A stretch of DNA of 64,000 nt, from the NCBI GenBank assembly GCA_022113835.1, contig JAILWY010000005.1, positions 8,574,501 to 8,638,500 of the forward strand. Direction: 5' to 3'. The notes under the pieces were generated by a model. That model saw only the letters and a list, made by a program, of their open reading frames with translations. It ran no database searches and had not been told where the DNA came from. The DNA comes from Atopsyche davidsoni (lineage: Eukaryota; Arthropoda; Insecta; Trichoptera; Hydrobiosidae). Made by a program: the position numbers and the translations under genes. Of the stretch, positions 1 through 14,200 are shown one piece after another; positions within the stretch are counted from its first letter, which is position 1; every line of letters begins with the position of its first letter.

Positions 1-789
1 AATAAATACCAGTGTAAATGTATCATTATTTACATGACTGATTGATTGCTTTTATGACTAACTATAAATCGGTTAACAATATACTTTGGGATTGAAAAAA
101 ATATAATAAACAAAATGTAGAAGCTAACCACCAATTATGAGTATAAACAATGAATTTAAAAAAAACCTATGTATTTTTGCACCATACTAGTATTTTTACG
201 GTTTTATCACTGTGGCTTTCTGAATCTCTTTTATCATGCTAGGCTTGCTAGGGTAGCCCATTTATTGTACATGATAAATATGATATCAGCATTAATGTAT
301 GTATAAGTTTTGTGGCCTCTCCCAACCCATAGATTCTGCTTGTCCTAAGCCATTCGACGTTGATCCTGATTAATACTCAGTGGTGAACTTTTGTTTCAAC
401 TAGCCAGCAGGGTGATCAATGGGCTTTCTACACAGTAGGATTAATTCCTGAACAAAATTATGAAATACCCTGTTACTGACAGAACAAAGTAATTTATGTT
501 AATAATTGTTCTCAAATAGCCCTAATACTATAATTGGGTGTTAAGACTTTACAAAAATTATAATTATTCAATTGAACATTGAAAATTTAATGCACACAAT
601 TCTAAATATTAAGTCAAAACACAATTATTAAAAAATCTTTGAATTGAATTTATAACAGATGAATAAGGTAGCCAGCAACACATGTGTATGCATTTTTGTG
701 TTTGGTTCAAAGAAACTGTTATTTTTATAAAATGAAAAGCTACTAAAATAATAAGTCAGCCAAGAAATAAATAATCAAGAACCGTATAT

Positions 790-900
790 GGAAGACACCC
801 ACCATCCCCCTTTCATGATATTCGTTGTTCTTATCCCCCCTCTCTTAGTATTTCATCCCTTTTCCTTCAGACTAGCAGCTTCTTTTAACTCCCCTCTTAG
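790..900 (+). other. Polypyrimidine-rich tract with splice-acceptor-like end
   Basis: C/T-rich stretches (caccatccccctttc, cttatcccccctctctta, catcccttttccttcag) end in an AG that would make a strong 3' splice site. The sequence after it has no frame longer than about 23 codons, so an exon is not supported. Confidence 0.3.
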
Positions 901-1169
901 TAGAAAGCAAAATAGACCACAGTCACTGCTATTTTACGAACCATAAGTTTATTTTACTGCATATAACAAATATCAATTCCTTCAACAAAGATCTAATGAA
1001 CGAGTATGTGGGTATAGGCGATATATGCTTAAAATAACTATAAAGCTATATTTCATATTTAAATATAAAAATTACAGTATTATAGACAGATATGATAGAT
1101 TATACTTATAAATGAATTATTTGTAATATTTCAAAGGTTTTAAGATATCTCATGGTGACATTGTAAAAT

Positions 1170-1358
1170 GCGTATACGTGATATCTTATCTCAGCTCTGT
1201 AGTAATATTCACGCTCTCTCTTACCAAGTGAGCAGTCAAAAGTGGGCGAGGTAACTATTAATTCTGGCGTGACATTCTAAAACCCCTCACGTCCCTTATA
1301 ATCCCGATAATTAATTTACGACCGCGCAAGGGTTGGGATAGAAGATATCAGAGTACGC
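1170..1358. mobile_element. Possible short MITE with imperfect terminal inverted repeats
   Basis: Left gcgtatacgtgatatctta and right, inverted, gcgtactctgatatcttct match at about 80% over 20 bp. The interior is less AT-rich than its surroundings. No clear target duplication was found, so the ends are uncertain. Confidence 0.35.
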
Positions 1359-4300
1359 AAGGTTAGTTATCAGATAAATATTTAAACTATTCCGACCACA
1401 CACGACTTAAAACGTTTTGAAGAAACTCGAAAATTCGTGGATATTTTTTCATATATCTCTAAAATTATACAATTATTAGACTATGCTAAATCGTGATCGA
1501 GATTAGCATAATTTTTTTTTTTTAATGAACCTTCTGTGATTTTTTTAAAGCTTTGTCTTTATTGTATTATCACCCCAAAATTAATATACTAAGTTTAATT
1601 AAAATGTTGATAGGTATTCATAGTTAAATATATTTAGATTAACATATTTTTCTTTGCGAAATTTAACTGATCAAGTTAATATAAAACAGCAGGTGGCACA
1701 AAAGCATTTTTACAGAAGGGCCATTTAATTTCCACTCCTGATTTAGCCTTGTAGATGTTCGCACGAAAGTACAATAGTAAGAAAGATTCTGAAGAGTCGG
1801 CTCTCTGGGGAAATAAAAACCGACTTTATATGGCGTCAGTCCTCTTCGGGGGGTTTTTTGTGTGAAAAAAACATGGACCTGCTCCAATTGCTAGGAGAAT
1901 TTCTTACTATTTGATAGCTCGTATTTACCAGTCGAAGGTAATCCACAATTTTAACATAGCTTGAAAATCAACCATTGCCATAATTTGCCAGAGCAATACA
2001 AGGAAAACGTTTAAGATTCAAATGAAACCGGCAGATACCACATGTTTTTTTATCCGTCGATATTCACATAAAACAATGAGAAATATCTTTGAATTACTTT
2101 ACACATAAGTGTGATTCACTAATTCTCTCAACTTAATAAAAAATACAATTGAGTATTATTTTGATGGTGAAAGTTAATACTTTTAACTGACTCGTAGATC
2201 AGAAATTAAGTCAATTCTTTCAAATATATAATTACTTCTTCATATCTTGAAATATATCTTAATTTTATTATATAAAAATTACGTGACTTACGTTCCTTAA
2301 TTTTTTATATTTTTAAAATCTAAAATAATGTTATATAATTTTTTTTAAATATAATCAATGATGTTACAGTAAACTTTAAAACCTGTAAAAACTCACCTCC
2401 ATCAAAAAAAGTGCTGTTTTTTTTAATTGATACTATTATATAAGAAATCAGATTAAATGAGATTACTACTATCTGAATAAGCCTGAACATGTTTATATCA
2501 AGCAATAACAATAAATCCATATTGGGTTGTATTCCTCTCATATCGCAACCAGATACAAATTACGGCGATCAGAATCGACTTATAAATTGCATTTCCATTT
2601 GATTACAGTTCTGGCCAAATTAAAGGATGAAATTTATAATGCATACAATCTAAAGGGAAAGTCTCCTCTATAAGTTCGTCTCCTTACTTTGTCCGTTGGT
2701 TTGATTTCGACTGGTGAAATTTGGTGGAGGAATAATCGACTGTACCAGATGGTGAGGCGTTGACAATTTTAATGGAGGGTTTTCAGAAGATGGCTTTATC
2801 CCTCGGAGCGTTGCAGTTTCACGATTTAATAATTTGATAAATTGTTGATCACCATATTGATTGCGCATAATTTAAAAATTATTTATAAGGATACATGTAA
2901 TTAAAAGGTTAAGCTGTTTTTTTCGTTGTCTAAAATAATCTAGATTTGAGTACCAGATGAAGCAATTCGTAAAAACAGAATCAAAATTAACAAAGCGGCT
3001 TATTCCAAAACTCTCATAGTATTTCTTGCAAAATATTAAACACCTTGAACAAAACAACAGCTGGTCTGATTCTCACAGAAAATATACCAATCTCTCAAGT
3101 AGGATCAGAGCAAATGGAAAAGAGGCGATATTGTTGTTTTTTTTTCCATGATCTCACATGAAAACAAGAAACTAGCATCACATCTGGACTATAAAAATGT
3201 TTAGAAAGTATGTTTCTCTTAATATTATGAGATTAATTTGATTTAAGTCGTTATTTATTATTTGATGGAAACTTTTTTTTATTTTTCTAAATTAATTGTA
3301 ACGAGAACAAAGATGTAAATATATATATTTTTTAATAATTTGTGCTGTAAGTTACACGATATGCTATTTAATTCATGGTGATACCATAGTTATAAAAAAA
3401 ATTAATCTTTTAATCTATTTAATCTTTCCAATGAGCACTTCGTCTTATTTTAACACACACATTACGATACACGAGGTTTCTGGATGCCTTAAAATCAGAC
3501 ACAGCCACAGTTTGCTTACCGCTTTCAATCGTCTGCCCGGCTACGTTTATAGGGCTGCCCGGCTTTATATTTGTCATAGCTCTTGAGGTTGTTATAAATT
3601 CTAATTAACAAAATGTTGATGCCATCTACTTAAAAAAATAAACAACTTGACATATTATATGTAGTCGAATAGTCACCTATAGCAATATTATCAATGTAAC
3701 TGTTCTCATTACTAAAAATAGTTCTAGGATAATATTATTCAACGAATTAATATTTAAATCCATTGCCGATTAATACACCTTATTAGTCCATTGACGTAAA
3801 CTCGAGTTAGTGTTGAAATCAGAATATATTAAAATAATTAACTGGCAGTTTTAATTTGTCTCGTTGAACAGGTTGCTAAGAATATTAATGACTTAAAATT
3901 ATATTTTAATTTTAACATCCAATTAGAGCTTTTTTGGCCGATACAAAGCTGTATCCTGTTATTAAATTCAATCAAAATAAAAAAATATATTTAAATTTTA
4001 CTTATATTTGAACTGCCAGTACGTATTACATGTATATTTAAATTAAAATATTAACACTTTTACTCGTGAACGATTGTTATCATTGTCTATAGTGTATTCA
4101 ATACATTTTTAGGTAATCGAATCAAACATGAAACGTTGAATTTTTTGCAGCCAAAACTGAGTTTTAGATAGATATGGCTATTATTACTTGTGTCATTAGT
4201 AGATTTAAATTTAATTTTGACGTGTTAATAAGTAATTTAAAGGCAATTCATCAGGCTGGGCACGTAACGTCTCGCCCGAGAGGTGTGACTGTCAGGTGAG

Positions 4301-6383
4301 CCGCGAGCCATGTGGCCACTCCGGGGAGAGACCTTTTAGAGTATGTAATATGTAATCAAATAGATTTGGCGAAGAGATTATAGACCGGCTTATATAGAAT
4401 TAGTGATGACAGGCAGTTTTGTATATCATAATTTGAAAGATTAATTGGCATTTAAGAAACTTTCGAGCCGAGGTCCCACATTCTGAGAAACATTTTTCTT
4501 TTTATGTGGCTTTGTCAAGGATGAGTATTAAATGTAAGAAATTAATATACATATATAGTTAAAGTAATTTTTACGTTTTTTTATTTCGTTTTTAATTTTC
4601 TATTATTCATTTGCATTTAAAACCAAAGCATAAAAAGATAAAATTGTACTTAAATTATGCACAACTTATATCTACTTTTATCTTTATTTATGTATACAAA
4701 GCATTTTTCAAGAATTTTTTTTGAAGGTGACTAATAATTTTGCAACAAACACTCCTTTTTTTAATAAAAAAATATTGATCAGTTTGAATTTAATGACGAG
4801 TATATATAGCTTAAATTTGACCGTTTGAATTTTATTTATTTTTCCGAGTTGCCCGTCTTCAAAGTTAGAAATAGAAAACAGCAATAACTCATTTTTGACA
4901 AAAATATGATTTACGGCCAAAACTTAAGCTTGAGATAGATACAACATTTATCAGAACCATTCTACACCTTTAGGAAGTAATTTTTATTTTTATCTTATAT
5001 ATTTATATGTGTGCTAAAAGCTTCATGGTGTTATATCGAAAAATGATGTTAAGTTTTATATCAGTAAGACATTGTAAAAAGTTTTTTTGTTATTAGTCTC
5101 TATATCAACATACTTTTTGCAGTAGATAAACTACGTATATCAAGTATTACTAACTAAATCACCAAAGTGTGAAAATTTCATTTTATGTTTGAAGTTTGAA
5201 CTTGTAAAAAAAATACAAACCCATTCTGTTTTCAATCGCTTATCAGCGGCGCGCGTTTTAAACTCTCTAAAAATTGACTTTATTTTTTACTCAGTGTATC
5301 CCGAACTAGTTCTGTAATGAGTTACATCGAAGGAACCAACTTTTGGCAGGCGCCATAAATTAAGATGGGGAGATAAGAATGCTTCGTTTAGCATCGGTGG
5401 ACCCATCGAACGTTAAAACTCTAGAGCGGTCATGCAACGAAACTCTTAAATATAAAAGTTATTCACGAACTGAAAACCATGTCCACTCAAACTGAAGAAA
5501 TAATGTTTAAAGCCTTCGCGTCCAAATATGATATATTTATTTGAACGGTTTATTAAAGTCCGTATAATACATTGATGCACTTAAATATATTTTTTGTGAT
5601 GTTTCTATAATACAGCTTAAATTAGAAAGTAGAAGTATCAATATAAAAAATAGTATTCAGATCTTAACATGTAAAGGATATATAGTATATAGTTACAAAC
5701 ATGTTTAATATACTAATACGCATATTAAACGTATTAAATCTCATATATTGGTGGTATTACATACGCAGTTAGTTTAGTTTATTCAAATTATAAATATATA
5801 CATTGGTAACCAATATTAAAGTTACTTAAAAACAGTAATTACTGCTTAAACAATTTGTTTAAAAAAATTATTTGTAATTATACTGTATATGATTTTATGA
5901 TAATCAAACGAAAATAAATTTTTACCTGTTACTCGTTTAAGTAATACTCATTAAATATGTATTATTCAATTCCACAACAGAATTTAATCAACTGATTTCA
6001 GTATTCATTTAGTCTAGCATCACTGGGTATGAAAATTTAAAATTGGACGTCGTGCTTAATAATATGTATGTAAATCAACTAATGACTAAAAACCTCAAAG
6101 TAAATGCGAGCTTTGCCGCACGCATGCTCGAAGGCTATCCGAGACCAGCCGTGGAGACTGAGACGCCCGATGTCTGGTTTGTGTACGATCTTCTCTTTGA
6201 TATATATAAATAATACGTAACTGTATTCGGACCAGGAATACTAGAAGTATTTTAAACTAAAAAAAAAGATGAATCCAACATCTACTCTGCTCCAAGCGAG
6301 TTTATAACTACAGTATAGCATTACGTATTTCTGAATTATTTGTTTGAAACAAATACACCAGCATGAACTATAAATGCTTTACA

Positions 6384-6388
<5 letters not shown>
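1359..6388. other. AT-rich noncoding stretch
   Basis: No supported gene. Small GC-richer spots lie at 3520-3580 (gctgcccggct twice), at 4255-4330 (with a cag|gtgagc donor-like site) and at 6105-6180. All are too short to interpret. Confidence 0.5.

Positions 6389-6453
<65 letters not shown>
6389..6453. repeat. (TA)n microsatellite
   Basis: About 65 bp of uninterrupted TA directly abuts the left end of the hAT-like element. It was probably the insertion target. Confidence 0.95.
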
Positions 6454-6456
<3 letters not shown>

Positions 6457-6764
6457 GGGTGGCCAAAGAGTCGACCGCGATCTACTGGTCGACCACGTAA
6501 CTATTCCTATTCGCCCGCCTGTCTAATCCCTGTCCCACATTAACTAAATAGTTAGTGAGAAGAAATTATTATTTTCTATTATTAAAATAGCTTGATATTG
6601 AATATGTATTATTACTAACCATGTTTATTTAATATTTAAACATCTTTTTGGCTTTAAAATACTACTTTTTTTATAATCACTTAACACATAGGATGTGCGT
6701 AGACCGCCGCATATGATTTAAAAAAACAGGTCGCCCGTAGTGATCAAACGATTGTCCACCCGTG
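6454..6764. mobile_element. Non-autonomous hAT-like element
   Basis: The 311-bp element begins CAGGGGTGGCCAAA and ends, inverted, CACGGGTGGACAAT, the kind of ends hAT elements carry. It is flanked on both sides by ATATATAT (6446-6453 and 6765-6772), an 8-bp target duplication that is suggestive but ambiguous because the left side is a TA microsatellite. Subterminal gtcgaccgcgatctactggt is typical of such MITEs. No transposase ORF. Confidence 0.7.
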
Positions 6765-6772
6765 ATATATAT

Positions 6773-9700
6773 ATATTTATATGATAATGTAACACTATTT
6801 ATCCATTTTTTCTACACGGGTTTTAAACATCAAAGCAGTAAATCGTAAGTTTATGTAACTGTTAGCATAATGTTGGTATGCGGTTATGTAAACGTCGCAT
6901 AGAGCATGCAGTATTCATTTTTCACTCGGAGACACCGCGCGCGTGCTGAGCTCCATCCATCACGCTGTGCTGGTGCATTGCATGACTGTACCAATCGATT
7001 CACAGCAATTGGTTCATGTGAATAAATTAATAAAAATATTTTATTACTGATTTTCTTCTGAGACCGTTGAATCTACGTATAAAGTTCCCCGTTACTATCC
7101 TATATGCTTGTATTGAAAATAAACGTGCGATACAGATTATTCATAAAGTGAATCAAAACTTTTACTACTTTTTTTGAGCACTAGGCGATTTATTTTTAAA
7201 AAAAAATTTAAAAATTCGTGTCAAGTTTTAGTGAGTCAATTATTTATAAATTATAAATCAAATCGATTATGGACATCACTATGAGGTGCCCCAAACTGAA
7301 ATATAAGCACGACTAGCCAGGGACTTCCCTATTCACACTCAGTGCAGGACAATGAATTACATATTTAAAAATCACACCCATTACTTATTGGTTGTCCGTT
7401 ATATACGTTGTATTTTTTATTATTAACTGATTGATGAATTTAATTAAGAATTAAATTGTTTAATTAAATATTTAGATTGTCTAGAAGAACTATGAAAACA
7501 AATATGTTCGAGTTAGCTTTTCGTGCTAAGGTAATTAAAATAAAACGATTGGTTATTAAGTTACTATTATCAGTTAAAAAAGATAATTACCTAATCAAAA
7601 AAAAAAGTGATTCAAATAATTTATTTTTGAGAAGGATAATGTTTTTTTATATTAAATTATTAAAAAATCACTAATAGATTGATATTATTTTCAATTACTA
7701 CTTTAAGATTTTTAGAACTTGAGTTATTTATTTGGTTTCCAGAAAAAAAGACTCATTGAATAGAATAAATAATTAATGTTTAAATTTATAAAGAAATAAT
7801 CAACTCAAATATACCCTCTTTACATATACAAAATTAACAAAACACTTTATTTAATATTTTGGACAGAAAGTACTTGGTGGAATTCCATTACAATATTTTT
7901 TGTTGGAATAACTAAAAAAAAAAATAATTGTGTACACGTTGTAAAAAGCATTAGTAATTTAATTATTAACACATATGAAACTGCAATCACGATTGTAAGA
8001 ATTAAAAAAAGTGATAATAGGATTAAATCATTTAATTTCACTTAATAAATATAAAGATTTATTTGTAAGTTTAATAACAAATCGACCTAATCTTTAAAAC
8101 TATGTTTACTTTTAATGGCTGGACCACACATTGGCATACATGGTAAAGTTCAGATGAGACTCTAAGGTCATCACCCCAACATCTTCAAACACTGGCCCTT
8201 CTCCGCGAATAAGCCAGTATATTTAATTTGAATTGATTCATGCATAGAATCGTAATAATTCTTAATACCAAATAATTTAAAAAATATTTTTCATACATTT
8301 AAGCTAAAACTATATTAGATAAAATAAAATAAAAACACTTGTTTATTTTTTTTAATCTGTTTCTCAATTGATTCGCGTACTTTTTTCAACCACTCTTATA
8401 GTAATAATAATATGGATATCTGACTATGGTTTCTTCTTTGATAGTCCGACGTTTTAACAATGGTACTGAGGAAATTATAAGGGATGTCAAATTGATTTTA
8501 ATGGCTGTTAAAATTTACATATATATAAAGTAAAAATTATTTAAATCAAATGATGTCAGTTTAATCTAAATTTTGAATTAGGTCTTATATTTAAAATTGG
8601 GAATATAACAGACACACATCAGTAAACCGACAAGTCAATCGCAAATTCATGGAAACTAATTTTTTAAATAATAAACATAATTTTTAAATTAATGAAAATG
8701 TATAACGGATAAAGCAGATTTTGTTCGTTATTTGTTGATCCATCAATCAACGTTTATAAAATATCGTGTACACGATGTATTTCTAAGCATAAATAATGTT
8801 CGATGCGACTTAATATGTTAAAAGAACAAGACATTTTATAAAACGATAATCATTCTTGTCTTCAATACATCCGGGAAGTTTTTGTTACATTATGCAAATT
8901 AAACTCATCTCATTATAGGCAAATGTCTACCTTTATAGGTATTCAAAAACGATATTAAGATTTTTTTGTTATTATTATAAAAGATAGTTTAGATTTAAAT
9001 GATAATTTTCAAATAAATATGATTTAAGTTATTTTTGATTGTGTAACAAATTTAACGAAACTGATTTTGAATAATGAAGATATATTTTGATAAAAAAATT
9101 TTTTTTAATTTTAATTTAAATATTTACTCATATTACATAATATTTTATTATGTATACAAAAAAAAAATTGAGAGTTAGTAAATGGGTTTACGTGTGAAAC
9201 AAAATTAACAAAACACAAAGAAGAGATTCTAAAAAATCATGAATGTTCATAATCTGTTACAATTGCATTATATCTCTATATATTTTTTCAATATAAAATT
9301 GTTAGTTTTTAAAAGTTTTTACATAAAAAATGTTACTTCACAGCAACAATTACTCCCAAAACTCTATCCACAAGTCTTTTCCGATGTAAATTAGTTGGTA
9401 TAGTACTGAATGTCAAATCCGACAAAGCTTATCGTATATAAGCGGAGGATTTACAGTTGTTTTTGAACTATTTTATCTTTGGTCTAATGGAACGAATGTT
9501 TGTGTTCAGTTCATTTTTTACCTCCCCTGGGTAATAGCTTCTCCACAGTAAAAGCAATAGGGGATGAGGGTTATAACCTACCTAGCTTGTGGGGTTATTA
9601 TATTACTCGTTTGATTTGAATAAAATGATTAGTTGCAACTTTCCTGGAACTTTTGTGCATATTTCACATGTTTCGAATAGTTACAAGAAGATCAACGGTA

Positions 9701-10705
9701 AAATATATATTTTTTTTTTTTAATCATATGTTTTCATTTCAGGTTCCGAAACCTGAAAGCAGTATATTGATTTTTCTAAGTGAAATTCGAACACAAAACT
9801 TCAGTTGTTCATATAGAATAGATTTTTTTTAATAAATATAAAAATATAAATATCATCTCGAATTCTTTTACTATCATCATTTCTTTAGCTCAAGACAGTT
9901 TTTGAATTATCTACGTCAAGAAACAATATATTTAAAAAATTGTATGTAGACAGGCCATAATGAATTATAGTAAAGTCTTTATAACTCATGGGTTTTATGT
10001 CTTATAGGATTAACTGGGCGAAAAATTCGAAAGGTGGTACTTCTAGTAATGTTTAGTATTATATTTTATTAATTTCAATTTTTTCGTGATACCGAAAATC
10101 TAGAGGGTGAGAGGTTGCGAAATAACAAGCCAAATTGTCAAATATCCGCGTTGACATGGCGGTGTCACATCGTGAAGGCCTGAAAAACGAAGGATTTGTC
10201 AATGTCACTGGCAAATATTTTTTCGTGGAAAAATATGTAATTTTTCGAGAATTTATAAGTTGAAAAAGACCAAAAGGTACCATATACTCTCCAATTTTTA
10301 AAAAAGATTTATTATCAATATTTGTAATGTTTGTACATCATCCCTAGTTTTTATGCTTTCAAGCTCGAGTTTCGGGAAATATAGAGATTTTTTTATTTTT
10401 GAAAATTGAACAATTATCAATTAAAAAATAACAACAGACAATAAACCATTTTAACATATTCTAAGGGGCAAAATATTTTTATTATATATCAATGGTCTTT
10501 TGCTTGTATCACCCCCCTGATAAGAAAGTATACTTGCCTATAACTATTTTTTTCAACACGTTGCAACCGCTTTTTTGTAGAAATATTGATTAAATTCCTT
10601 ATAAACAAATAAAGAAATTAATTTGTTACATTTTACAAAAAAAAAAAATTAAAAAAGACATATTTGCATTTATATTATTATTTGTTATTACATTAATATT
10701 AGTAT
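6773..10705. other. AT-rich noncoding stretch
   Basis: Nothing recognisable apart from a moderately GC-richer 10080-10260 segment, where the + frame is open for 45 codons (10126-10260) and the minus frame for 74. No family is recognised. Confidence 0.5.
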
Positions 10706-10962
10706 CTTCTTCATCAAGTGCCTCTCCTCAAAGGAGGTTGGTGACCATTTCACCGAGCATATGCTCATTCTGAGCCAGTTTACAAAGCTCTAGCGTTTAG
10801 ATCTGATACTTCATCTGCAGCAGGCAACAGAAACAATAGCCCCTCCAACCTCGTCAATGTTCTTCCAGAGCACATCCCTCCAGAATCATACCAAGTCCAC
10901 TATTCCATTACCGATACTTTACACAGGCTCAGGGTACATAAAAGCAGCCATGCACAAGCAAC
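10706..10962 (-). repeat. Interspersed repeat, copy 1 (unclassified)
   Basis: On the minus strand it matches 40558-41265 once insertions there are removed. Shared landmarks are cttgtgcat, gtaccctgag, aatggaatagtgg, gtgctctggaag, agagctttgtaa, actggctcag and gaggagaggcacttgatgaa. Identity is about 80-85% by eye. It has no long ORF and no clear terminal repeats. It is probably a piece of a retroelement or an old DNA transposon. Confidence 0.75.
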
Positions 10963-11034
10963 CATTAGTATAAATTACCCAAATAGCTGCAAAAATGGTT
11001 ATTATCCAATTTTTTGGTCATTTCCCACGCAGAC

Positions 11035-11230
11035 ATGATTGATGCAAATGGCACGGAGGCATAACTCCGCGTTTCCCAGAAGGGAGTGCCGCGTTATTCC
11101 CGGAACGCGTCAGCCTCGCTCTGACAGTTTTGTAGCGTTATTGATCACGAGCGTCACGCAAGGCGGTGAGGTTTTTAAATCTCTCCCTGCTTGGAGATGG
11201 CTTGATAGTCATTTTGACAACAGATAACGG
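11035..11230. other. GC-elevated patch, unassigned
   Basis: Higher GC than its flanks, with attcccggaacgcgtcagcc and gagcgtcacgcaaggcgg. A 62-codon + frame crosses it, but its Arg/Ser-rich product matches nothing I know. It may be a regulatory region or repeat remnant. Confidence 0.2.
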
Positions 11231-14200
11231 GACATGAGTTAGCGCTAAACGACGTTTTGAAGGCTTTTCGAATGAACTTTCTTCACTTCTATCACTTTCG
11301 ATGTGAAGGCACGAGATTTCTAATTCAAAATCAATAAATCACAGGTATTTGGTTTTTTGTGCGCATTTAAAAGAATATCAAATATTTCTTACAAAAATAA
11401 TATTTTAAATAAATATTTGAAGAAACCTTGGAATAAAAATAGCTACTTAGTAACTTTTGTGAGTGTATTTTGCAGTTTCTTAGTCTAGAGAAGGTCAAGA
11501 CTACAATATCAAGACATTCAAGAAAATCACCAAATCCCATACTCAACAACATTTGTTTATGTAGATTTACATCACAGTAACATTACACAGTAAAAATCTG
11601 ATTACTTTAACAGAATCTTTATAAACTCAAAGCAGCTATCGTAAGCTATTAAAGGTACAATCAATAATAAATAACATTTAAAAAACATCTTTTGTTGTTA
11701 AATAAAAATGCGCTGTCTCAATATCAAGAATAAGTTTAATTCTGTGCTAATTAATTTACAATTTAATATCAACGATATATTTCCACACTACAAAGACCTG
11801 CCATATGAAATATTACCGGAACTTGTTTCATGGATCTGATTAGTGTCCTTTGTTTATAGTTCTCAGAAGAGAACACAAAAAACCTTGTTCGTAATTAAAT
11901 AATATCGGGAGATGCAATCTTGAATGACAAAGTTGCATGACGCTTCTACTTGCAGATCCTCATAGCAAAATAAATGTTTTATTGACTCAGAGGCAAAGAC
12001 CGTAAATATAATCTACAATCAGTAACAGAAAAACTTTTGTTATTCGTCTTCCATTGTTAAGTAATTTTTTTACTACACTATGTAAAAAAAATACTAAGCT
12101 GAATTAAGTAACTAATCTTAGTTTTATTAGCATACTTGATCACCATACTACGTTAAAGATTGCCATTTAAATTTTATTATTTGCAAGTTAATTCTTTGAT
12201 ATACTTGTAAATGTTATAAAAAAATTCTGTTGGTGATATTATAAACCAGTGTATTTTCGTAATTTTTGTGTTTTGCGTTAGTTAACTAGAGTGGTGGAAA
12301 ACTTCGGTGTCTCATTGCCTATCGAATATTGAGGGAAAAATATATTATTCAAGACGAAACCAAAGGTGTCCTATTTTTTGCTATTCATAAACCATTCATA
12401 TTTTTACTCGATTATAACTTTCAAATTTTTGGACATATTTTTTTATTAAACTAATAACGTCACTTCGTGATATTGATATCGTGAAGTTGATAATTGATTA
12501 GGTGTTTTTACTGTCCGCCCCTGTACAGTAAAAAGTAATCACTGATTGAAGCTAATGAAGTGCGATGGCTGATATAAACTTTTTAAGTCCTTCTTTCTCT
12601 CCGAGTTTAACTAATGTGCTAAGCTAATTTTATTTAAAATACTTTTTGAATTATGTTAAAAAATAAAAGGCGAATTGCGTGTTAGTTTTATATGTAGATT
12701 TTTTTTATTACAAAAAATCGATAAAACTGCAAAATGGATTATGGAATGTTTTGTTATTTATTACATAATTAAATCTTGTGTCAATTATTTCTTTACCATA
12801 ACTTGGCAATAATATTGTGGTATACGTTATTGATCAATAGAGAACAGGTTTATATAACTTTAATATAATTTGTCAAGTACTTAAATCGACCGATGAGCTC
12901 TGGATGGGATGATAATGTAATTAGGCCATTAAGAGATTAAGTGACCATAAAATTTCCCCGAAACGGTTTCTCAGACTCGATAATTAAATGAAACTTCAGT
13001 TTGACAAATAATATATATTATTTCTTAGGCTTACGACTTGGCCCTCATTGACCCTGCTTTTTTTACCCTATAATACATATTTACTCATCATCTTTTTATT
13101 TAATAACCAAATAAAAAATTTTGATTTGACATCAAATTAAGTGAATATGAAATATAAATCAAAACAACCATCTATATTTAGATCTGGCGCATACATTCAT
13201 TAACACACACATATATTATAAAAAGTAACATTACTGGTAAGTATTAGTAGAATCAAATGAAATATCACAAAAATATAAAACCCTGCTATCTTAAATTTTC
13301 ATTATGAGAGTACCAAATATTCCAAGGGTTGCAATATTTAAAAAAGATCTTGCAATTTCAAAACGCCATTGGGTAGAATTAACGATTTCATACAAAAGGA
13401 TCTTTTTATATTTATTTTATACGACCCCCTTGTCTGCAAGGGTTAATTCCATGTCTGGATAGTTTGGTAATAAAATCACGATTATGGGCCTCTGAGAGAA
13501 ACTGGCGAATAAAGCGGATATAAAAAGTTTTTATTACACACACAATAAGTCCCGCTTCAGGACAAATGGATATGAAAACGACAAAAAAGGCTATGGATCC
13601 AAATTTCAATAAAAGCTTGTATTAGGTGTCATTGCAAACCTTCAAAGCATCATTCTGGTATTTGAAGACTCTGATAAAGATGCAGCAGTCTGTTTAAATC
13701 TAAATTTTATCAATAGCAACTATTTTCAATGTATTTTTCGCATCATTACCTAGTGCTTCAAAAAAAATTAGGAATAAAGGTGTAATAATCCTCAGACATC
13801 ACCTGCACCAGTGTACTTCAAAATGAAATCGTCTTTGAGCGCTTATTCTTCGCGCCATTGCTTCACTTAACTTTCAGATCTTATGAAGTCAACGGCTTTT
13901 CGAAAGTACTGACCTTTACAAATCTAAGTTTCAATACTGTCGAATAGTACTATGAGTTCACCTACGGTCTTGCATATAAGATCTCACGAGGATTATATTG
14001 GATTGACTTGTGCAATTTTAAGCAGCTAAGAAATATTACTATCGTTCAAATCAATGTTCAATATTTTATAGCGATTTTTATTCACACACATATACTCGTA
14101 TACTAAGGTAGTATAATTTCTTAAAACCAGTTATATTTAAAAATATATACATGAAAAATAATAAAATCTCATTTTACACAAACTTTTCAAGAAAGTTGAG

